Below are positions 1 through 9,521 of a DNA stretch of 64,000 nucleotides, piece after piece. The DNA comes from Alphaproteobacteria bacterium. Its GTDB lineage: Bacteria > Pseudomonadota > Alphaproteobacteria > Caulobacterales > Caulobacteraceae. Where the stretch lies: NCBI GenBank assembly GCA_018821435.1, contig JAHJME010000012.1:62001-126000 (forward strand). The letters are read 5' to 3'. A program made the position numbers and the translations under genes. Every line of letters begins with the position of its first letter. Positions within the stretch are counted from its first letter, which is position 1. The notes beneath the pieces are model-generated. The model had not been told where the DNA came from. It saw nothing but the letters and a program-made list of their open reading frames with translations, and did no database searches.

Positions 1-1226
1 CGGCCCACGTCCATGATCAGCTTGGTCAGCAGGTAGAGCCGGGGCGTCACGCTCTTGAGGTCGATCCACTCCTTGTCGGAGTGGAAGTCGCCGCCCACCG
101 GACCAAGGCCGTCCAGGGCCGGCACGCCGGCCTCGATGGCCAGCGCCGACTCGGACGCTCCGCCGTTGCCGCCCCGGCCCAGCGTCAGGCCCAGCCCGGC
201 GTAGATCGCTTCCGCCCGGTCGGCCAGGGCGTCGGTGGCCGGGTTGTTCGGCAGGGGTGGGAACGAGGTCTGGCGGCTGACCGTGACCGTGGTGTCTGGA
301 ATGGTCGGCGACTTGGCGCTGGTCTCCATCGCGCCCACCACCCGTTCGACCTCGGCCTTTTCCCTCACACGCAGGCTGAGCGTCGCCTTGGCGTCCTCGG
401 GAATGATGTTGTTGCGCGTGCCGCCCTCGATAATCGTCAGGTTCAGCGTCGTGCCGTCGCCGGTCTTGGGGAACTGGTGCGTGGTCTTCAGCTGGTTGAT
501 CAGTTCCTCGGCGGCGTTGCGGCCCTCCTGCGGCGCCACGCCGGCGTGGGCGGCGCGGCCCTTCACGGCGACCTCCAGCACGGTCGAGCCCTTGCGCCAG
601 ACCGTGATCACGTCCGGCGCGTCGCCGGGCTCCATGTTCAGCTCCACATCCGCGTCGGCCAGCAACCGGTCGATCAACTTGCGCGTCCCCGGCGAGCCGC
701 GTTCCTCGGAGGTCTCGATCAGGAAGACGATCTGCTTGAAGTCCTTGAAGCCCAGGTCGCGCAGGATCTGGATCGCATAGACCCCGCCGACCACACCGCC
801 CTTCTCGTCGCCCACGCCGGGGCCGGTGATCCGGTCTCCCTTCACCGCGTACGGCCATTTGGCCACCGTGCCGGGTCCGAACACTGTGTCGAGGTGGCCG
901 ATCATCAGGATGCGGGACTTGCCGGTCCCCTTCAGCGTCGCGACCAGATTGTCCGGCAGGCCGGGGATCTCGGCGGGGACCGTCTCCACCGTCATGCCCA
1001 GCGCCTCGAGTCGCGAGGTGAAGATGGCGGCGACCTTGCGCCCGCCTTCGACGTCGCCGGTGCCTGAGTCGATGTTCACCACCTGCTCCAGCAGCTTGAG
1101 CTGATCGGGCCGGGCCTTCTCGGCCGCCGCCCAGACCTTCGCGTCCTTGGCCATCGCCTTGGGCGCGGCGGCCGCCGGGCTGGCCATCGCCGCCGCCATC
1201 GCCAAAATCACTGCCGTGCGCCGCAT
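1..1226 (-). CDS. M20 family metallopeptidase (carboxypeptidase G2-like), 3' end outside window
   Basis: The gene runs off the left edge, so the C-terminus is missing. The start is ATG at 1226 with GAGGGA just upstream; an in-frame ATG at 1247 is a weaker alternative. Residues 1-20 form a signal peptide (MRRTAVILAMAAAMASPAAA), so the enzyme is exported. The di-zinc set of the glutamate carboxypeptidase family is visible: GHLDTV (H111, D113), GVGDEKGG (D140), TSEERGS (E174 general base, E175), an EPGDA segment, and a late GGDFHSD histidine near the window edge. The spacing matches CPG2 (H112/D141/E175/E176). The family removes C-terminal glutamate or similar residues from peptides or folates; the exact substrate cannot be read from sequence. 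Confidence 0.9.
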   Translation of the reverse strand, partial: MRRTAVILAMAAAMASPAAAAPKAMAKDAKVWAAAEKARPDQLKLLEQVVNIDSGTGDVEGGRKVAAIFTSRLEALGMTVETVPAEIPGLPDNLVATLKGTGKSRILMIGHLDTVFGPGTVAKWPYAVKGDRITGPGVGDEKGGVVGGVYAIQILRDLGFKDFKQIVFLIETSEERGSPGTRKLIDRLLADADVELNMEPGDAPDVITVWRKGSTVLEVAVKGRAAHAGVAPQEGRNAAEELINQLKTTHQFPKTGDGTTLNLTIIEGGTRNNIIPEDAKATLSLRVREKAEVERVVGAMETSAKSPTIPDTTVTVSRQTSFPPLPNNPATDALADRAEAIYAGLGLTLGRGGNGGASESALAIEAGVPALDGLGPVGGDFHSDKEWIDLKSVTPRLYLLTKLIMDVG

Positions 1227-1492
1227 TCGATATCCCTCGAAGGTCATGAAAGGCCGACGTCATCGCGCCGCGGTCGCAGATTGATCAGAGCGTCGCAGCC
1301 CTGTCACGGGCGACGTCTATTCCAACGCCGATATCCCAGGCAGCGTGACCCGTCGCGCAGGCGCCGCCGCTCGAAATTCATCCAGCCTGTGGGTGAATCG
1401 ATGGTGACGCTTGCACACCGGCGTTCACCAAGATGGGGTGGTCGGCCGGCCTCTGGGGAGGGGCCGATAGGTGTTGGGTTTTGGGGGCTTAA

Positions 1493-4400
1493 ATGTCGAA
1501 GACGTATTTCAATCTGGCTGGAAGCAATTTCTCCCAGGACTGGTCCAACGCGGCGCTGATCACGACGAACGACATCTGGGACAATGTGCCCAGCATCGTC
1601 GGCTATCTGGGCGAGACCTCCAGCAACAGCGGCAACGACGCCGATCCCCGGACCCTGACCGCGGAAACCACGCTGGGCCAGATCGACGTCATCGCCAACC
1701 AGACCAACACCAACATCACCAACGGCGGCGTCGCCGAGTTCGACGGCATCGTGGCCATGCAGGGTTCGGGCACGGCGCGCGCGCCCAGCCTGGTGCTCTA
1801 TCTGAACGCCTCGGGCCGCCAGGACCTGCACATGGAGTTGGATGTCCGCGACATCGACGGCCTGAACACCGACAACTCGGCCCAGCAGTTCAACATCCAG
1901 TATCGGGTAGGCGACACCGGGGCCTGGACGAACCTGCCCGGCGGCTACATCGCGGACGCCTCGGCGGGCCCGAACCTGACCAAGACCACGCACCTGGCGT
2001 TCGATCTGCCGTCGGCCCTCAACGGCCAGGCGGAAGTGCAGGTCCGCTTCATGACCGTCAACGCCACCGGCAATGACGAGTGGGTCGGCGTCGACAACCT
2101 GACGGTGACCAGCCAGGCCCAGGCGGGCGGTCCCGCGGGCGTCAGCATCGCCAATGTCTCCGTGGTCGAGGGCGATGCCGGCGACAGCGTCATGACCTTC
2201 ACCGTCACGCGGACCCACGCCGACGGCGCGTTCACCCTGGACTACGCGACTGCCAACGGCACGGCCCAGGCCGGCAGCGACTATGTCGCCACCAGCGGCA
2301 CGGTCACCTTCGCGGCCGGCGGCCCGCTGACCCAGACCATCTCGGTGGTGATCCACGGCGACACGACGACCGAGGCCGCCGAGACCCTCACGCTTCAGCT
2401 GTCCAACCTGGTCAGCAGCACCGGAACCGCGACGATCCAGGGCTCGGGCGCGGCGACGGGCACGATCCTGAACGACGACGTGTCGCTGGTGAAGATCTAT
2501 GACATCCAGGGCGCCGCCCACATCTCGCCGCTGAACGGCGCGCACGTGACGACCGAGGGCATCGTGACCGCGGTCGACACCACCGGCGCGCGGGGCTTCT
2601 GGATCCAGGACCCGACCGGCGACGGCAACACCGCCACCTCGGACGCCGTGTTCGTGTTCACGGGCGCCGTCCCCACCGTGCTGGTCGGCCAGACCGTCCG
2701 GGTCGAGGGCGACGTCAACGAGTTCCGCGGCAGCGACCTCAACAACCTGCCGATCACCGAGATCGACGCACCGACCGTCACCGTCCTGAACGGCGGCGCG
2801 ATCTCGGCGCTGCCGGCGGCGGTGATCCTGGGGACGGGCGGCCGCCTGGCGCCGACCGAGGTGGTCGATAACGACGGCAACACCACCTACGACCCGACGA
2901 CCGACGCCATCGATTTCTACGAGTCGCTTGAAGGCATGCGGGTTACGGTGCCCAACGCCCAGGCGACGGGTCCCACCACGGGCAACACCACCTGGGTGGT
3001 GGGCGACCTCGGCGCGAACGCCACCGGCATGAACGCGGGCGGCGGCATCACCATCAGCGCCGGCGACTTCAACCCCGAGCGCGTCCAGATCTTCTTCGAC
3101 TCCGGCGTCTCGCCGGCGGGCGTCCAACCCAACGCCGTGACCGGCGATCACCTGGGCGACGTCACCGGCATCTTCACCTACTTCGGCGGCGACTATGAGC
3201 TGATCCCCACCGCCATCGGCTCGACCGGCAGCGGCCCGATCGTCCTGCCCAAGGAAACCACCACCCTGCGCGGCGACGCCGAGCACCTGACGGTCGGCGC
3301 GCTGAACGTCGAGAACCTGGATCCGACCGATCCGCAGGCGAAGTTCGACGCCCTGGCGCTGAACATCGTCAGCAACCTTGGCGCGCCCGATATCGTGGGC
3401 CTGGAAGAGGTTCAGGACGCGGACGGCGCCGGGAACGGCACGAACTATTCCGGCCACCCGACCGCCGACAAGCTGATCGCCGCCATCAAGGCCGCGGGCG
3501 GCCCGAACTACGTCTACGTCGAGGTCGCGCCGACGGCGAACAACGTCAGCGGCGGCGAGAGCAACGGCAACATCCGCCAGGGTTATCTCTACAACAGCGA
3601 CCGCGTGGACTTCGTCTCGGTCAGCCAGATCACCGACACCACGCCCGCCAACGGCGACACCTACGCCAACAGCCGCAAGCCGCTGGTCGGCGTCTTCAGC
3701 TTCGAAGGCGAGACGATCACCCTGGTGGACGTCCACAACACCTCGCGCCTGGGCAGCCAGGGCCTGTTCGGCCAGCAGCAGCCGGCCGAGAACGCGGGCG
3801 ACGCGCGGCGGATCGAGCAGACCTCGTTCGTCAAGACCTACGTCGAGGGCCTGGTGGCGGGCGATCCCGACGCGCGGGTCGTCGTCATGGGCGACTTCAA
3901 TGCCTTCCAGTTCGAGACGTCGCTGACCCAGCTCGAGAGCGGCGGGGCGCTGACCAACCTCACCAACCTGCTGCCGGTGAACGAGCGTTATTCCTACAAC
4001 TTCGACGGCAACAACCAGCAGCTGGACCACATGCTGGCCTCGCCCGAGCTTTACGCCGGCGCCCAGTTCGACATCGTCCACATCAACAGCAACCAGGCGG
4101 TGGTGAACCAGACGTCCGACCACGACGGCTCGGTGGCCCGCTTCTTCATCAACTTCGACCCGACGGCCGTGGCCGACGCGGCGGCGGTGAACGAGAACCA
4201 GAACGTCACCATCGACGTCCTGGCCAACGACACCGATCGCAACGTGGGCGACACCAAGACCCTCATCTCGGTCGCGGGCGGCGTGCTGGGCGGCCAGGTC
4301 AGCATCGTCGGCGGCAAGGTGGTCTACGCCGCCAACAGCGACGCCATCGACGCGCTGAAGCAGCCCCAGACGGCGGTGGATACGATCACCTACCAGGTCC

Positions 4401-4855
4401 AAGACAGCCACGGCGCGATCAGCACCGGCACGGTGGCGGTCACGGTTCGCGGCGTCGCCGACGCGCCCACGCGCACCGGCACGGCCAACGCCGACACCAT
4501 GACCGGCACGGCGCTGGAGGATGTGCTGAACGGGGCCGGCGGCAACGACAAACTGGTGGGCAACGCGGGCGCCGACACCCTGAACGGCGGCCTGGGGAAC
4601 GACACCCTGACGGGCAGCGCCGGGGCGGATCGCTTCATCTTCTCCGGGGCCTTCGGGACCGACGTCATCACCGACTTCCAGTCCAACGACGTGATCCAGC
4701 TGGACGCGGCCCAGTTCGCCAACTTCGCCGCGGTGCAGTCCGCCGCGACCCAGTCGGGCCTGGACGTGCTGATCACCCTGAACGCGGCGAACACCATCAC
4801 GCTCTCGGGCGTGACCCTGGCCAGCCTGAACGCGGGCGACTTCCTGTTCGTCTGA
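1493..4855 (+). CDS. Secreted ExeM-type extracellular nuclease with Calx-beta, cadherin-like and RTX repeats
   Basis: 1120 aa with no Sec signal peptide. Order of domains: N-terminal beta region of about 200 aa; Calx-beta domain about 216-326; OB-fold/lamin-tail-like segment about 333-580 typical of ExeM nucleases; endonuclease/exonuclease/phosphatase domain about 600-885 with N605, the GLEEVQD glutamate, GDFN (D801, N803) and SDHD (H877); a VCBS/cadherin-like domain about 890-990; then RTX nonapeptides about 1015-1045 ([18 protein letters not shown]) and a C-terminal acidic/hydrophobic tail. Calcium-binding RTX repeats without a signal peptide indicate type I secretion. The likely role is degradation of extracellular DNA for phosphate or nucleosides, or matrix remodelling. 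No T1SS genes lie nearby. A start at the ATG 1493 fits the G-rich stretch before it. Confidence 0.88.
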   Translation: MSKTYFNLAGSNFSQDWSNAALITTNDIWDNVPSIVGYLGETSSNSGNDADPRTLTAETTLGQIDVIANQTNTNITNGGVAEFDGIVAMQGSGTARAPSLVLYLNASGRQDLHMELDVRDIDGLNTDNSAQQFNIQYRVGDTGAWTNLPGGYIADASAGPNLTKTTHLAFDLPSALNGQAEVQVRFMTVNATGNDEWVGVDNLTVTSQAQAGGPAGVSIANVSVVEGDAGDSVMTFTVTRTHADGAFTLDYATANGTAQAGSDYVATSGTVTFAAGGPLTQTISVVIHGDTTTEAAETLTLQLSNLVSSTGTATIQGSGAATGTILNDDVSLVKIYDIQGAAHISPLNGAHVTTEGIVTAVDTTGARGFWIQDPTGDGNTATSDAVFVFTGAVPTVLVGQTVRVEGDVNEFRGSDLNNLPITEIDAPTVTVLNGGAISALPAAVILGTGGRLAPTEVVDNDGNTTYDPTTDAIDFYESLEGMRVTVPNAQATGPTTGNTTWVVGDLGANATGMNAGGGITISAGDFNPERVQIFFDSGVSPAGVQPNAVTGDHLGDVTGIFTYFGGDYELIPTAIGSTGSGPIVLPKETTTLRGDAEHLTVGALNVENLDPTDPQAKFDALALNIVSNLGAPDIVGLEEVQDADGAGNGTNYSGHPTADKLIAAIKAAGGPNYVYVEVAPTANNVSGGESNGNIRQGYLYNSDRVDFVSVSQITDTTPANGDTYANSRKPLVGVFSFEGETITLVDVHNTSRLGSQGLFGQQQPAENAGDARRIEQTSFVKTYVEGLVAGDPDARVVVMGDFNAFQFETSLTQLESGGALTNLTNLLPVNERYSYNFDGNNQQLDHMLASPELYAGAQFDIVHINSNQAVVNQTSDHDGSVARFFINFDPTAVADAAAVNENQNVTIDVLANDTDRNVGDTKTLISVAGGVLGGQVSIVGGKVVYAANSDAIDALKQPQTAVDTITYQVQDSHGAISTGTVAVTVRGVADAPTRTGTANADTMTGTALEDVLNGAGGNDKLVGNAGADTLNGGLGNDTLTGSAGADRFIFSGAFGTDVITDFQSNDVIQLDAAQFANFAAVQSAATQSGLDVLITLNAANTITLSGVTLASLNAGDFLFV

Positions 4856-4867
4856 ATGGGTGCAAAG

Positions 4868-4893
4868 GGGCGGCGGCGCTCATGCCGCCGCCC
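4868..4893 (+). terminator. GC-rich hairpin after the nuclease gene
   Basis: A perfect 10-bp stem (GGGCGGCGGC / GCCGCCGCCC) with a 6-nt loop begins 12 nt after the nuclease stop. No T-run follows, so it could be a Rho-assisted terminator or an mRNA-stabilising stem before clpP. Confidence 0.45.
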
Positions 4894-4982
4894 TGCGCCT
4901 TGCGCCGGGGCGCGCGGCACGCGATATCGGGGAGGAGCGCGGACGTTCGCCGTCCGCTCCCGGTATTCTAGAAGGACTTTCC

Positions 4983-5603
4983 ATGAGCGATCCCGTGACC
5001 ACCGCCCTGGGCCTCGTGCCGATGGTCGTCGAACAGACGAGCCGGGGCGAGCGGGCCTATGACATCTTCTCGCGCCTGCTGAAGGACCGGATCATCTTCC
5101 TGGCCGGCCCCGTCGAAGACGGCATGGCCAGCCTGATCTGCGCCCAACTGCTGCACCTCGAGGCGGAGAACCCCAAGAAAGAGATCCAGATGTACATCAA
5201 CTCCCCCGGTGGGGTGGTGACGTCGGGCCTCGCGATCTACGACACCATGCAATACATCAAGAGCCCGGTGATCACGCTGTGCCTGGGTATGGCGGCGTCG
5301 ATGGGTTCGTTCCTGCTGATGGCCGGCGAGAAGGGCCAGCGCATCGCCCTGCCGAACAGCCGGATCATGGTCCACCAGCCCTCGGGCGGTTACTCCGGCA
5401 AGGCGCAGGACATCCGTCGCCACGCCGAGGACATCATCAAGACCAAGCGCCGGCTGAACGAAATCTACGCCAAGCATACCGGCCAGCCGATCGAAGTGGT
5501 CGAGGAGACCCTCGATCGCGACCACTTCATGACCGCCGAGGAGGCTCGCGACTGGGGCATCGTCGACAAGGTCTGGGAAAGCCGCGACGGCGAAGACGAC
5601 TGA
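4983..5603 (+). CDS. clpP: ATP-dependent Clp protease proteolytic subunit ClpP
   Basis: 206 aa, the normal ClpP length. The catalytic triad is Ser106 (GMAASMGS), His131 (MVHQPSG) and Asp180 (LDRDHF). The start is ATG 4983 with AAGGA 6 nt upstream; upstream extension would add low-complexity sequence not seen in the family. ClpP forms the tetradecameric protease chamber fed by ClpX or ClpA, and in Caulobacter ClpXP degrades CtrA and other cell-cycle regulators. clpX lies 1.2 kb downstream on the same strand, separated by two reverse-strand genes and a terminator, so the two are separate transcription units. Confidence 0.98.
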   Translation: MSDPVTTALGLVPMVVEQTSRGERAYDIFSRLLKDRIIFLAGPVEDGMASLICAQLLHLEAENPKKEIQMYINSPGGVVTSGLAIYDTMQYIKSPVITLCLGMAASMGSFLLMAGEKGQRIALPNSRIMVHQPSGGYSGKAQDIRRHAEDIIKTKRRLNEIYAKHTGQPIEVVEETLDRDHFMTAEEARDWGIVDKVWESRDGEDD

Positions 5604-5627
5604 CGTCATCGAGTCGTTCGGTCTGCA

Positions 5628-5657
5628 AAGGCGCTCGCCCCACGGCGGGCGCCTTTT
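5628..5657 (+). terminator. Rho-independent terminator of clpP
   Basis: GGCGCTCGCC - 4-nt loop - GGCGGGCGCC (one G-U pair) followed by TTTTT. The A-run before the stem also lets it serve the convergent genes from the other side. Confidence 0.88.
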
Positions 5658-5676
5658 TCGTTGGGGCGGGGCGAGG

Positions 5677-5934
5677 CTAGCCGGCGCGGGCGCGGGCCGC
5701 CGCTAGCAGACGCTGCCGGCCGGCGTCGCCGGACACTTCGATGCGCTCGAAATCGCGCCCGTCTGAATCGCGGACGTCGGCGAAGATGCCCTTCGGGTCC
5801 TCGTGGAAATGCAGGAACGCGCGGCCCTTCCGATAGAAGACGCCCCGCGACCGCTCAACCAGTCCCGGCACGCCGCGCACCTCGGCCAGCAGCGGCGCGA
5901 TGGCGTCCAGCACGGCGGGCGAGGCGTGTTTCAT
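5677..5934 (-). CDS. Small conserved-type hypothetical protein coupled to a HAD phosphatase
   Basis: 85 aa, starting at ATG 5934, which overlaps the stop of the upstream HAD gene as ATGA, so translation is probably coupled. The sequence (MKHASPAVLDAIAPLLAEVR ... FYRKGRAFLHFHEDPKGIFADVR) is soluble and has no signal peptide. The pattern of a short helix followed by an FLHFHED/IFADVR strand region resembles small alphaproteobacterial proteins of unknown function; I do not recognise a named domain. An in-frame reading upstream through the HAD gene exists but is a shadow. Confidence 0.75.
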   Translation of the reverse strand: MKHASPAVLDAIAPLLAEVRGVPGLVERSRGVFYRKGRAFLHFHEDPKGIFADVRDSDGRDFERIEVSGDAGRQRLLAAARARAG

Positions 5935-6560
5935 GGCCGGCCGGAGAATACCCTTAAGTAGGGCTCTTCGGCGATCCCGAGCATTTCCGTATCGCCGGTG
6001 GTGTCGCCATAGGCCGCGCGCACCCGCAGCGCCGGCCCATAGGCGGCCTGCAGGCGGACCACCTTCTCCGGGCCGCGGCAGTTCGGCGCAGCGAAGGCGC
6101 CCGTCGCGCGGTCCCGCTCGTCGAAATGCAGCGGCGTGCCGATCAGGTCGTCCGCGCCCAGGCCCCGCGCGAAGGGCGCCACGACCAGGTCCGGCGACGC
6201 CGTCACGATCACCAGCCGCACGCGCTCCTTGCGCCACCGCTTCCAGGCGATCACGGCGTCGGGCCGCAGCAGGCTGCGGGAGTGTTGCTCCGCGAAGGTT
6301 CGGGCGTCCGCCTCGAGGCGCTCGCGGCTGACGCCGCCCAGATAGACCTTGGTCGCCGCCGCCTTGATCCGGCCCCGGTCGCGATGGATCAGATAGGCGA
6401 GGGCGGCCGGGATCAGCGTCAGCCCGCCCACGATCCACGCGCCCTTCGGCGTGCGCCACTTCAGGAAGGCGGTGTAGCTGTCCTTGACCGTCAGGGTGCC
6501 GTCGAAGTCGAAGGCCACAACCGGCGGTTCCGGTCCGTCCGCTTCACGCTCTTGTGCCAT
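5931..6560 (-). CDS. HAD-IB family phosphatase
   Basis: 209 aa. HAD motif I is DFDGTL near residues 18-23, motif II is VTAS, the motif III lysine is in RGPEKVV, and motif IV is GDTTGD, so all catalytic positions are present. A hydrophobic stretch (WIVGGLTLIPAALAYLI) in the cap sits where HAD-IB members such as SerB-like and YfhB/phosphatidylglycerolphosphatase-like enzymes have membrane-associated segments. The substrate is therefore either phosphoserine-like or a lipid phosphate; I favour the PgpC/YfhB-like group on the basis of the cap, with modest certainty. It is the first gene of a two-gene operon on the reverse strand between clpP and clpX. Confidence 0.85.
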   Translation of the reverse strand: MAQEREADGPEPPVVAFDFDGTLTVKDSYTAFLKWRTPKGAWIVGGLTLIPAALAYLIHRDRGRIKAAATKVYLGGVSRERLEADARTFAEQHSRSLLRPDAVIAWKRWRKERVRLVIVTASPDLVVAPFARGLGADDLIGTPLHFDERDRATGAFAAPNCRGPEKVVRLQAAYGPALRVRAAYGDTTGDTEMLGIAEEPYLRVFSGRP

Positions 6561-6781
6561 TTCGGCGTGTTTCCCATTTGGTAAGGCGAGGCGCCCAAGG
6601 TCGAAGCTTCGCGCCGCACATTGTCGCTGACGTCAGCGAAGGCTTGTGATCCCGGCGCGGATCGGGGAATGTCAAGACTTGGACAACCCGAGGCGCGTAT
6701 CCTGCAAGGCCAGGGCGCTGATGCCCGGGGCGAAGCCATCCAGACGAACGGCCGGCTTCGTCGAAAGAGTGAGATGAGATC

Positions 6782-8044
6782 ATGACCAAGGCCGCCAGCG
6801 GAGATTCGAAGAGCACCCTGTATTGCTCTTTCTGCGGCAAGAGCCAGCATGAAGTCCGCAAGTTGATTGCGGGCCCGACGGTGTTCATCTGTGATGAATG
6901 CGTCGAACTGTGCATGGATATCATTCGCGAGGAGCACAAGATCTCCTTCGTGAAGTCCAAGGACGGTGTGCCGACTCCGAAGGAAATTCGCGAAGTACTC
7001 GACGATTACGTGATCGGGCAGGACCACGCCAAGAAGGTCCTCTCCGTTGCGGTGCACAACCACTACAAGCGCCTGAACCACGCGACGAAGAACAACGACG
7101 TCGAACTGGGCAAGGCGAACATCCTGCTGATCGGTCCGACCGGTACGGGCAAGACCCTGCTGGCCCAGACCTTGGCCCGAATCATCGACGTGCCGTTCAC
7201 CGTCGCCGACGCGACGACGCTCACCGAAGCCGGTTATGTGGGCGAAGACGTCGAGAACATCATTCTCAAGCTGCTGCAGTCGGCCGACTACAACGTCGAG
7301 CGGGCGCAGCGCGGCATCGTCTACATCGACGAAGTCGATAAGATCAGCCGGAAGTCCGATAACCCCTCGATCACGCGGGACGTGTCGGGCGAGGGCGTTC
7401 AGCAGGCGCTGCTGAAGATCATGGAAGGCACCGTCGCCTCCGTGCCGCCGCAGGGCGGGCGCAAGCATCCTCAGCAGGAGTTCCTGCAGGTCGACACCAC
7501 CAACATCCTGTTCATCTGCGGCGGCGCCTTCGCGGGCCTGGAGAAGATCATCTCCGCGCGCGGCCAGGGCACGTCGGTCGGCTTCGGCGCCAAGGTGCAG
7601 GATCCAGACGACCGCCGCACCGGCCAGATCTTCCGCCAGGTGGAGCCGGACGACCTGCTCCGCTTCGGCTTGATCCCGGAATTCATCGGCCGTCTGCCGG
7701 TCATCGCGACCCTGGACGACCTGGACGAGAAGGCCTTGGTGAAGATTCTCACCGAGCCGAAGAACGCCTTCGTGAAGCAGTACGTCCGCCTCTTCGAGAT
7801 GGAGAACGTGGGCCTCACCTTCACCGACGACGCCCTCAACGCCGTGGCCCGCAAGGCCATCCAGCGGAAGACCGGCGCCCGCGGCCTTCGCTCGATCCTG
7901 GAAAGCATCCTGCTCGAGACCATGTACGAACTGCCCACCTACGACGGTGTCGAGGAGGTGGTGGTCAACGCCGAGGTCGTGGAAGGCCGCGCCCAGCCGC
8001 TGATCATCTACGCCGAGCGCCGCGACAAGGGCGGCGCCGCCTGA
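6782..8044 (+). CDS. clpX: ATP-dependent Clp protease ATP-binding subunit ClpX
   Basis: 420 aa. N-terminal zinc-binding domain with C15, C18, C37 and C40 (CSFC, CDEC); AAA+ Walker A GPTGTGKT at 118-125; Walker B with [10 protein letters not shown]; pore-loop GYVGED; and a ClpP-docking loop containing GFGA. ClpX unfolds tagged substrates and hands them to ClpP, and is essential for cell-cycle proteolysis in Caulobacter. The 221-bp region upstream is the likely promoter; a weak TTGGAC / TATCCT pair (6679-6703, 13-bp spacer) is the best candidate I see. A strong hairpin ends the transcript. Confidence 0.98.
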   Translation: MTKAASGDSKSTLYCSFCGKSQHEVRKLIAGPTVFICDECVELCMDIIREEHKISFVKSKDGVPTPKEIREVLDDYVIGQDHAKKVLSVAVHNHYKRLNHATKNNDVELGKANILLIGPTGTGKTLLAQTLARIIDVPFTVADATTLTEAGYVGEDVENIILKLLQSADYNVERAQRGIVYIDEVDKISRKSDNPSITRDVSGEGVQQALLKIMEGTVASVPPQGGRKHPQQEFLQVDTTNILFICGGAFAGLEKIISARGQGTSVGFGAKVQDPDDRRTGQIFRQVEPDDLLRFGLIPEFIGRLPVIATLDDLDEKALVKILTEPKNAFVKQYVRLFEMENVGLTFTDDALNAVARKAIQRKTGARGLRSILESILLETMYELPTYDGVEEVVVNAEVVEGRAQPLIIYAERRDKGGAA

Positions 8045-8058
8045 CCTGATCCGGGCCG

Positions 8059-9495
8059 ATGGCCCACATGCCAGATCCCAGCGCCCGCGGCTCCGCAAGA
8101 GCCGCGGGCGCTGTCGTTTCCGAGCATACGGACGCCGCCCGCCGGCTGGTGCTGGCCGGCACGGTGCTGGGGTCCAGCCTTGCGTTCATCGACGGCTCGG
8201 CGGTCAGCCTGACACTGCCGATCATGCAGCAGCAGTTGGGCGGCGACCTCGCGTCCGCCCAGTGGATCATGAACGCCTACGCCCTGATGCTGGGCGCCCT
8301 GGTGCTGGCCGGCGGCGCGGCGGCCGATCGCTACGGCCGCAAGCGCGTATTCCTGGCCGGGGTGGTCCTGTTCACCCTGGCCTCGCTGGGATGCGGCCTA
8401 GCGCCCAGCCTGCCGACGCTGATCGCAGCGCGGGCGGTCCAGGGGATCGGCGCGGCGCTGATGACCCCGGCCAGCCTGGCCCTGCTCGGGGCGACCTTCG
8501 ACGACAAGGGGCGGGGACAGGCCATCGGCATATGGGCGGGCGCCAGCGGGCTGATGAGCGCGGTCGGGCCGGTGCTGGGCGGCTGGCTCACCGACACCAT
8601 CTCGTGGCGGGCGGTCTTCCTGATCAATCTGCCGATCGCCGCCCTGGCGATCTGGCTGGTGGCCGCCGGGGCGCGGGAGAGCAGGGGCGCCCGCGCCGGG
8701 CCAGTGGACTGGCAGGGGGCGGTCGCGGTGACCTTGAGCCTGGCAGCCATCACCTGGGCGCTGACGGACGCGCCGAAGCTGGGCTTCGCCAATCCGCTGA
8801 TCGTGGCGGCCCTTGCGCTGGGCGTCCTCGGGGTCGCGGGCTTCCTGATGATCGAGCGCCGGGCGCCGGGTCCGATGATGCCGCTGAAGCTGTTCCGGTC
8901 GCGGCAGTTCTCGGGGCTCAACGTCTATACCCTGCTACTCTACGGCGCGTTCGGCGGGGCGCTGTTCCTGTTGCCGTTCCTGCTGCTGCGCGTGCACCAC
9001 TATCCCGCCGCCCAGGCGGGTGCGGCCCTGTTGCCCCTGTCGATCGCGCTGGCGGTCATCTCGCCCCTGGTCGGGCGCCTGGTCAGCCGGATCGGAGCCA
9101 GACCGCTGCTGACCGCCGGGCCGTTACTGGTGGCCGCGGGGTTCGGCCTTATGGCCTGGCGCGCCGGCGACGCCACCTACTGGACCGGCGTCTTCCCCGG
9201 CCTCGCGGTCATGGCGGTGGGCCTGGGCCTGGCCGTCGCGCCGCTGACCGACGCGGTTCTGGCGGCGGTCGACGATGAATACGAGGGCGCGGCGTCCGGC
9301 ATCAACAACGCCGTCGCCCGGGTCGCGGGCCTGCTGGCCGTGGCGCTGGTGGGCTTCGTGCTGGGGGTGGCCGATCCCGACGTCATCCTCCGCGGCTTCC
9401 GCACGGCCCTGGTCGTCGCGGCCGTGGTGGCGGCGGGCGCAGGGGTGCTGGCCGCCGTGGTCGTCAGGCAGGACAAGGCCGAGACGCGGAGCTAA
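8059..9495 (+). CDS. MFS transporter, DHA2 (14-TM) drug:H+ antiporter type
   Basis: 478 aa with about 14 hydrophobic helices. Signatures: motif A-like GGAAADRYGRKRVFL after TM2, RAVQGIGAALMTPASLALL (motif B/C region), and GPVLGGWLTDTISWRAVFLINLP, which is diagnostic of the DHA2/EmrB-QacA family. The likely role is proton-driven export of hydrophobic compounds. The start is uncertain: ATG 8059 (or 8068) has no clear ribosome site and lies only 14 nt after clpX, and a perfect terminator hairpin covers codons 8-18. No ATG occurs between the hairpin and TM1; an in-frame GTG (RRLV) would trim the cytoplasmic tail. The next gene follows after 26 nt. Confidence 0.88.
   Translation: MAHMPDPSARGSARAAGAVVSEHTDAARRLVLAGTVLGSSLAFIDGSAVSLTLPIMQQQLGGDLASAQWIMNAYALMLGALVLAGGAAADRYGRKRVFLAGVVLFTLASLGCGLAPSLPTLIAARAVQGIGAALMTPASLALLGATFDDKGRGQAIGIWAGASGLMSAVGPVLGGWLTDTISWRAVFLINLPIAALAIWLVAAGARESRGARAGPVDWQGAVAVTLSLAAITWALTDAPKLGFANPLIVAALALGVLGVAGFLMIERRAPGPMMPLKLFRSRQFSGLNVYTLLLYGAFGGALFLLPFLLLRVHHYPAAQAGAALLPLSIALAVISPLVGRLVSRIGARPLLTAGPLLVAAGFGLMAWRAGDATYWTGVFPGLAVMAVGLGLAVAPLTDAVLAAVDDEYEGAASGINNAVARVAGLLAVALVGFVLGVADPDVILRGFRTALVVAAVVAAGAGVLAAVVVRQDKAETRS
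8081..8111 (+). terminator. Perfect 13-bp hairpin, probable clpX terminator
   Basis: GCGCCCGCGGCTC - 5-nt loop - GAGCCGCGGGCGC, followed by TGTCGTTTCC. It lies 37 nt after the clpX stop and inside the annotated first codons of the MFS gene, which makes either the MFS start or the terminator role uncertain. Confidence 0.65.
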
Positions 9496-9521
9496 CAAAA
9501 CCTGCTTCCACGGAGAGTCCC

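Noticed and set aside
1304-4411. 1035-codon open reading on the reverse strand opposite the nuclease gene
   Set aside because: Its protein is Val/Asp/Gly/Arg-rich with no motifs, while the forward strand has clear domains. It results from GC-rich third positions.
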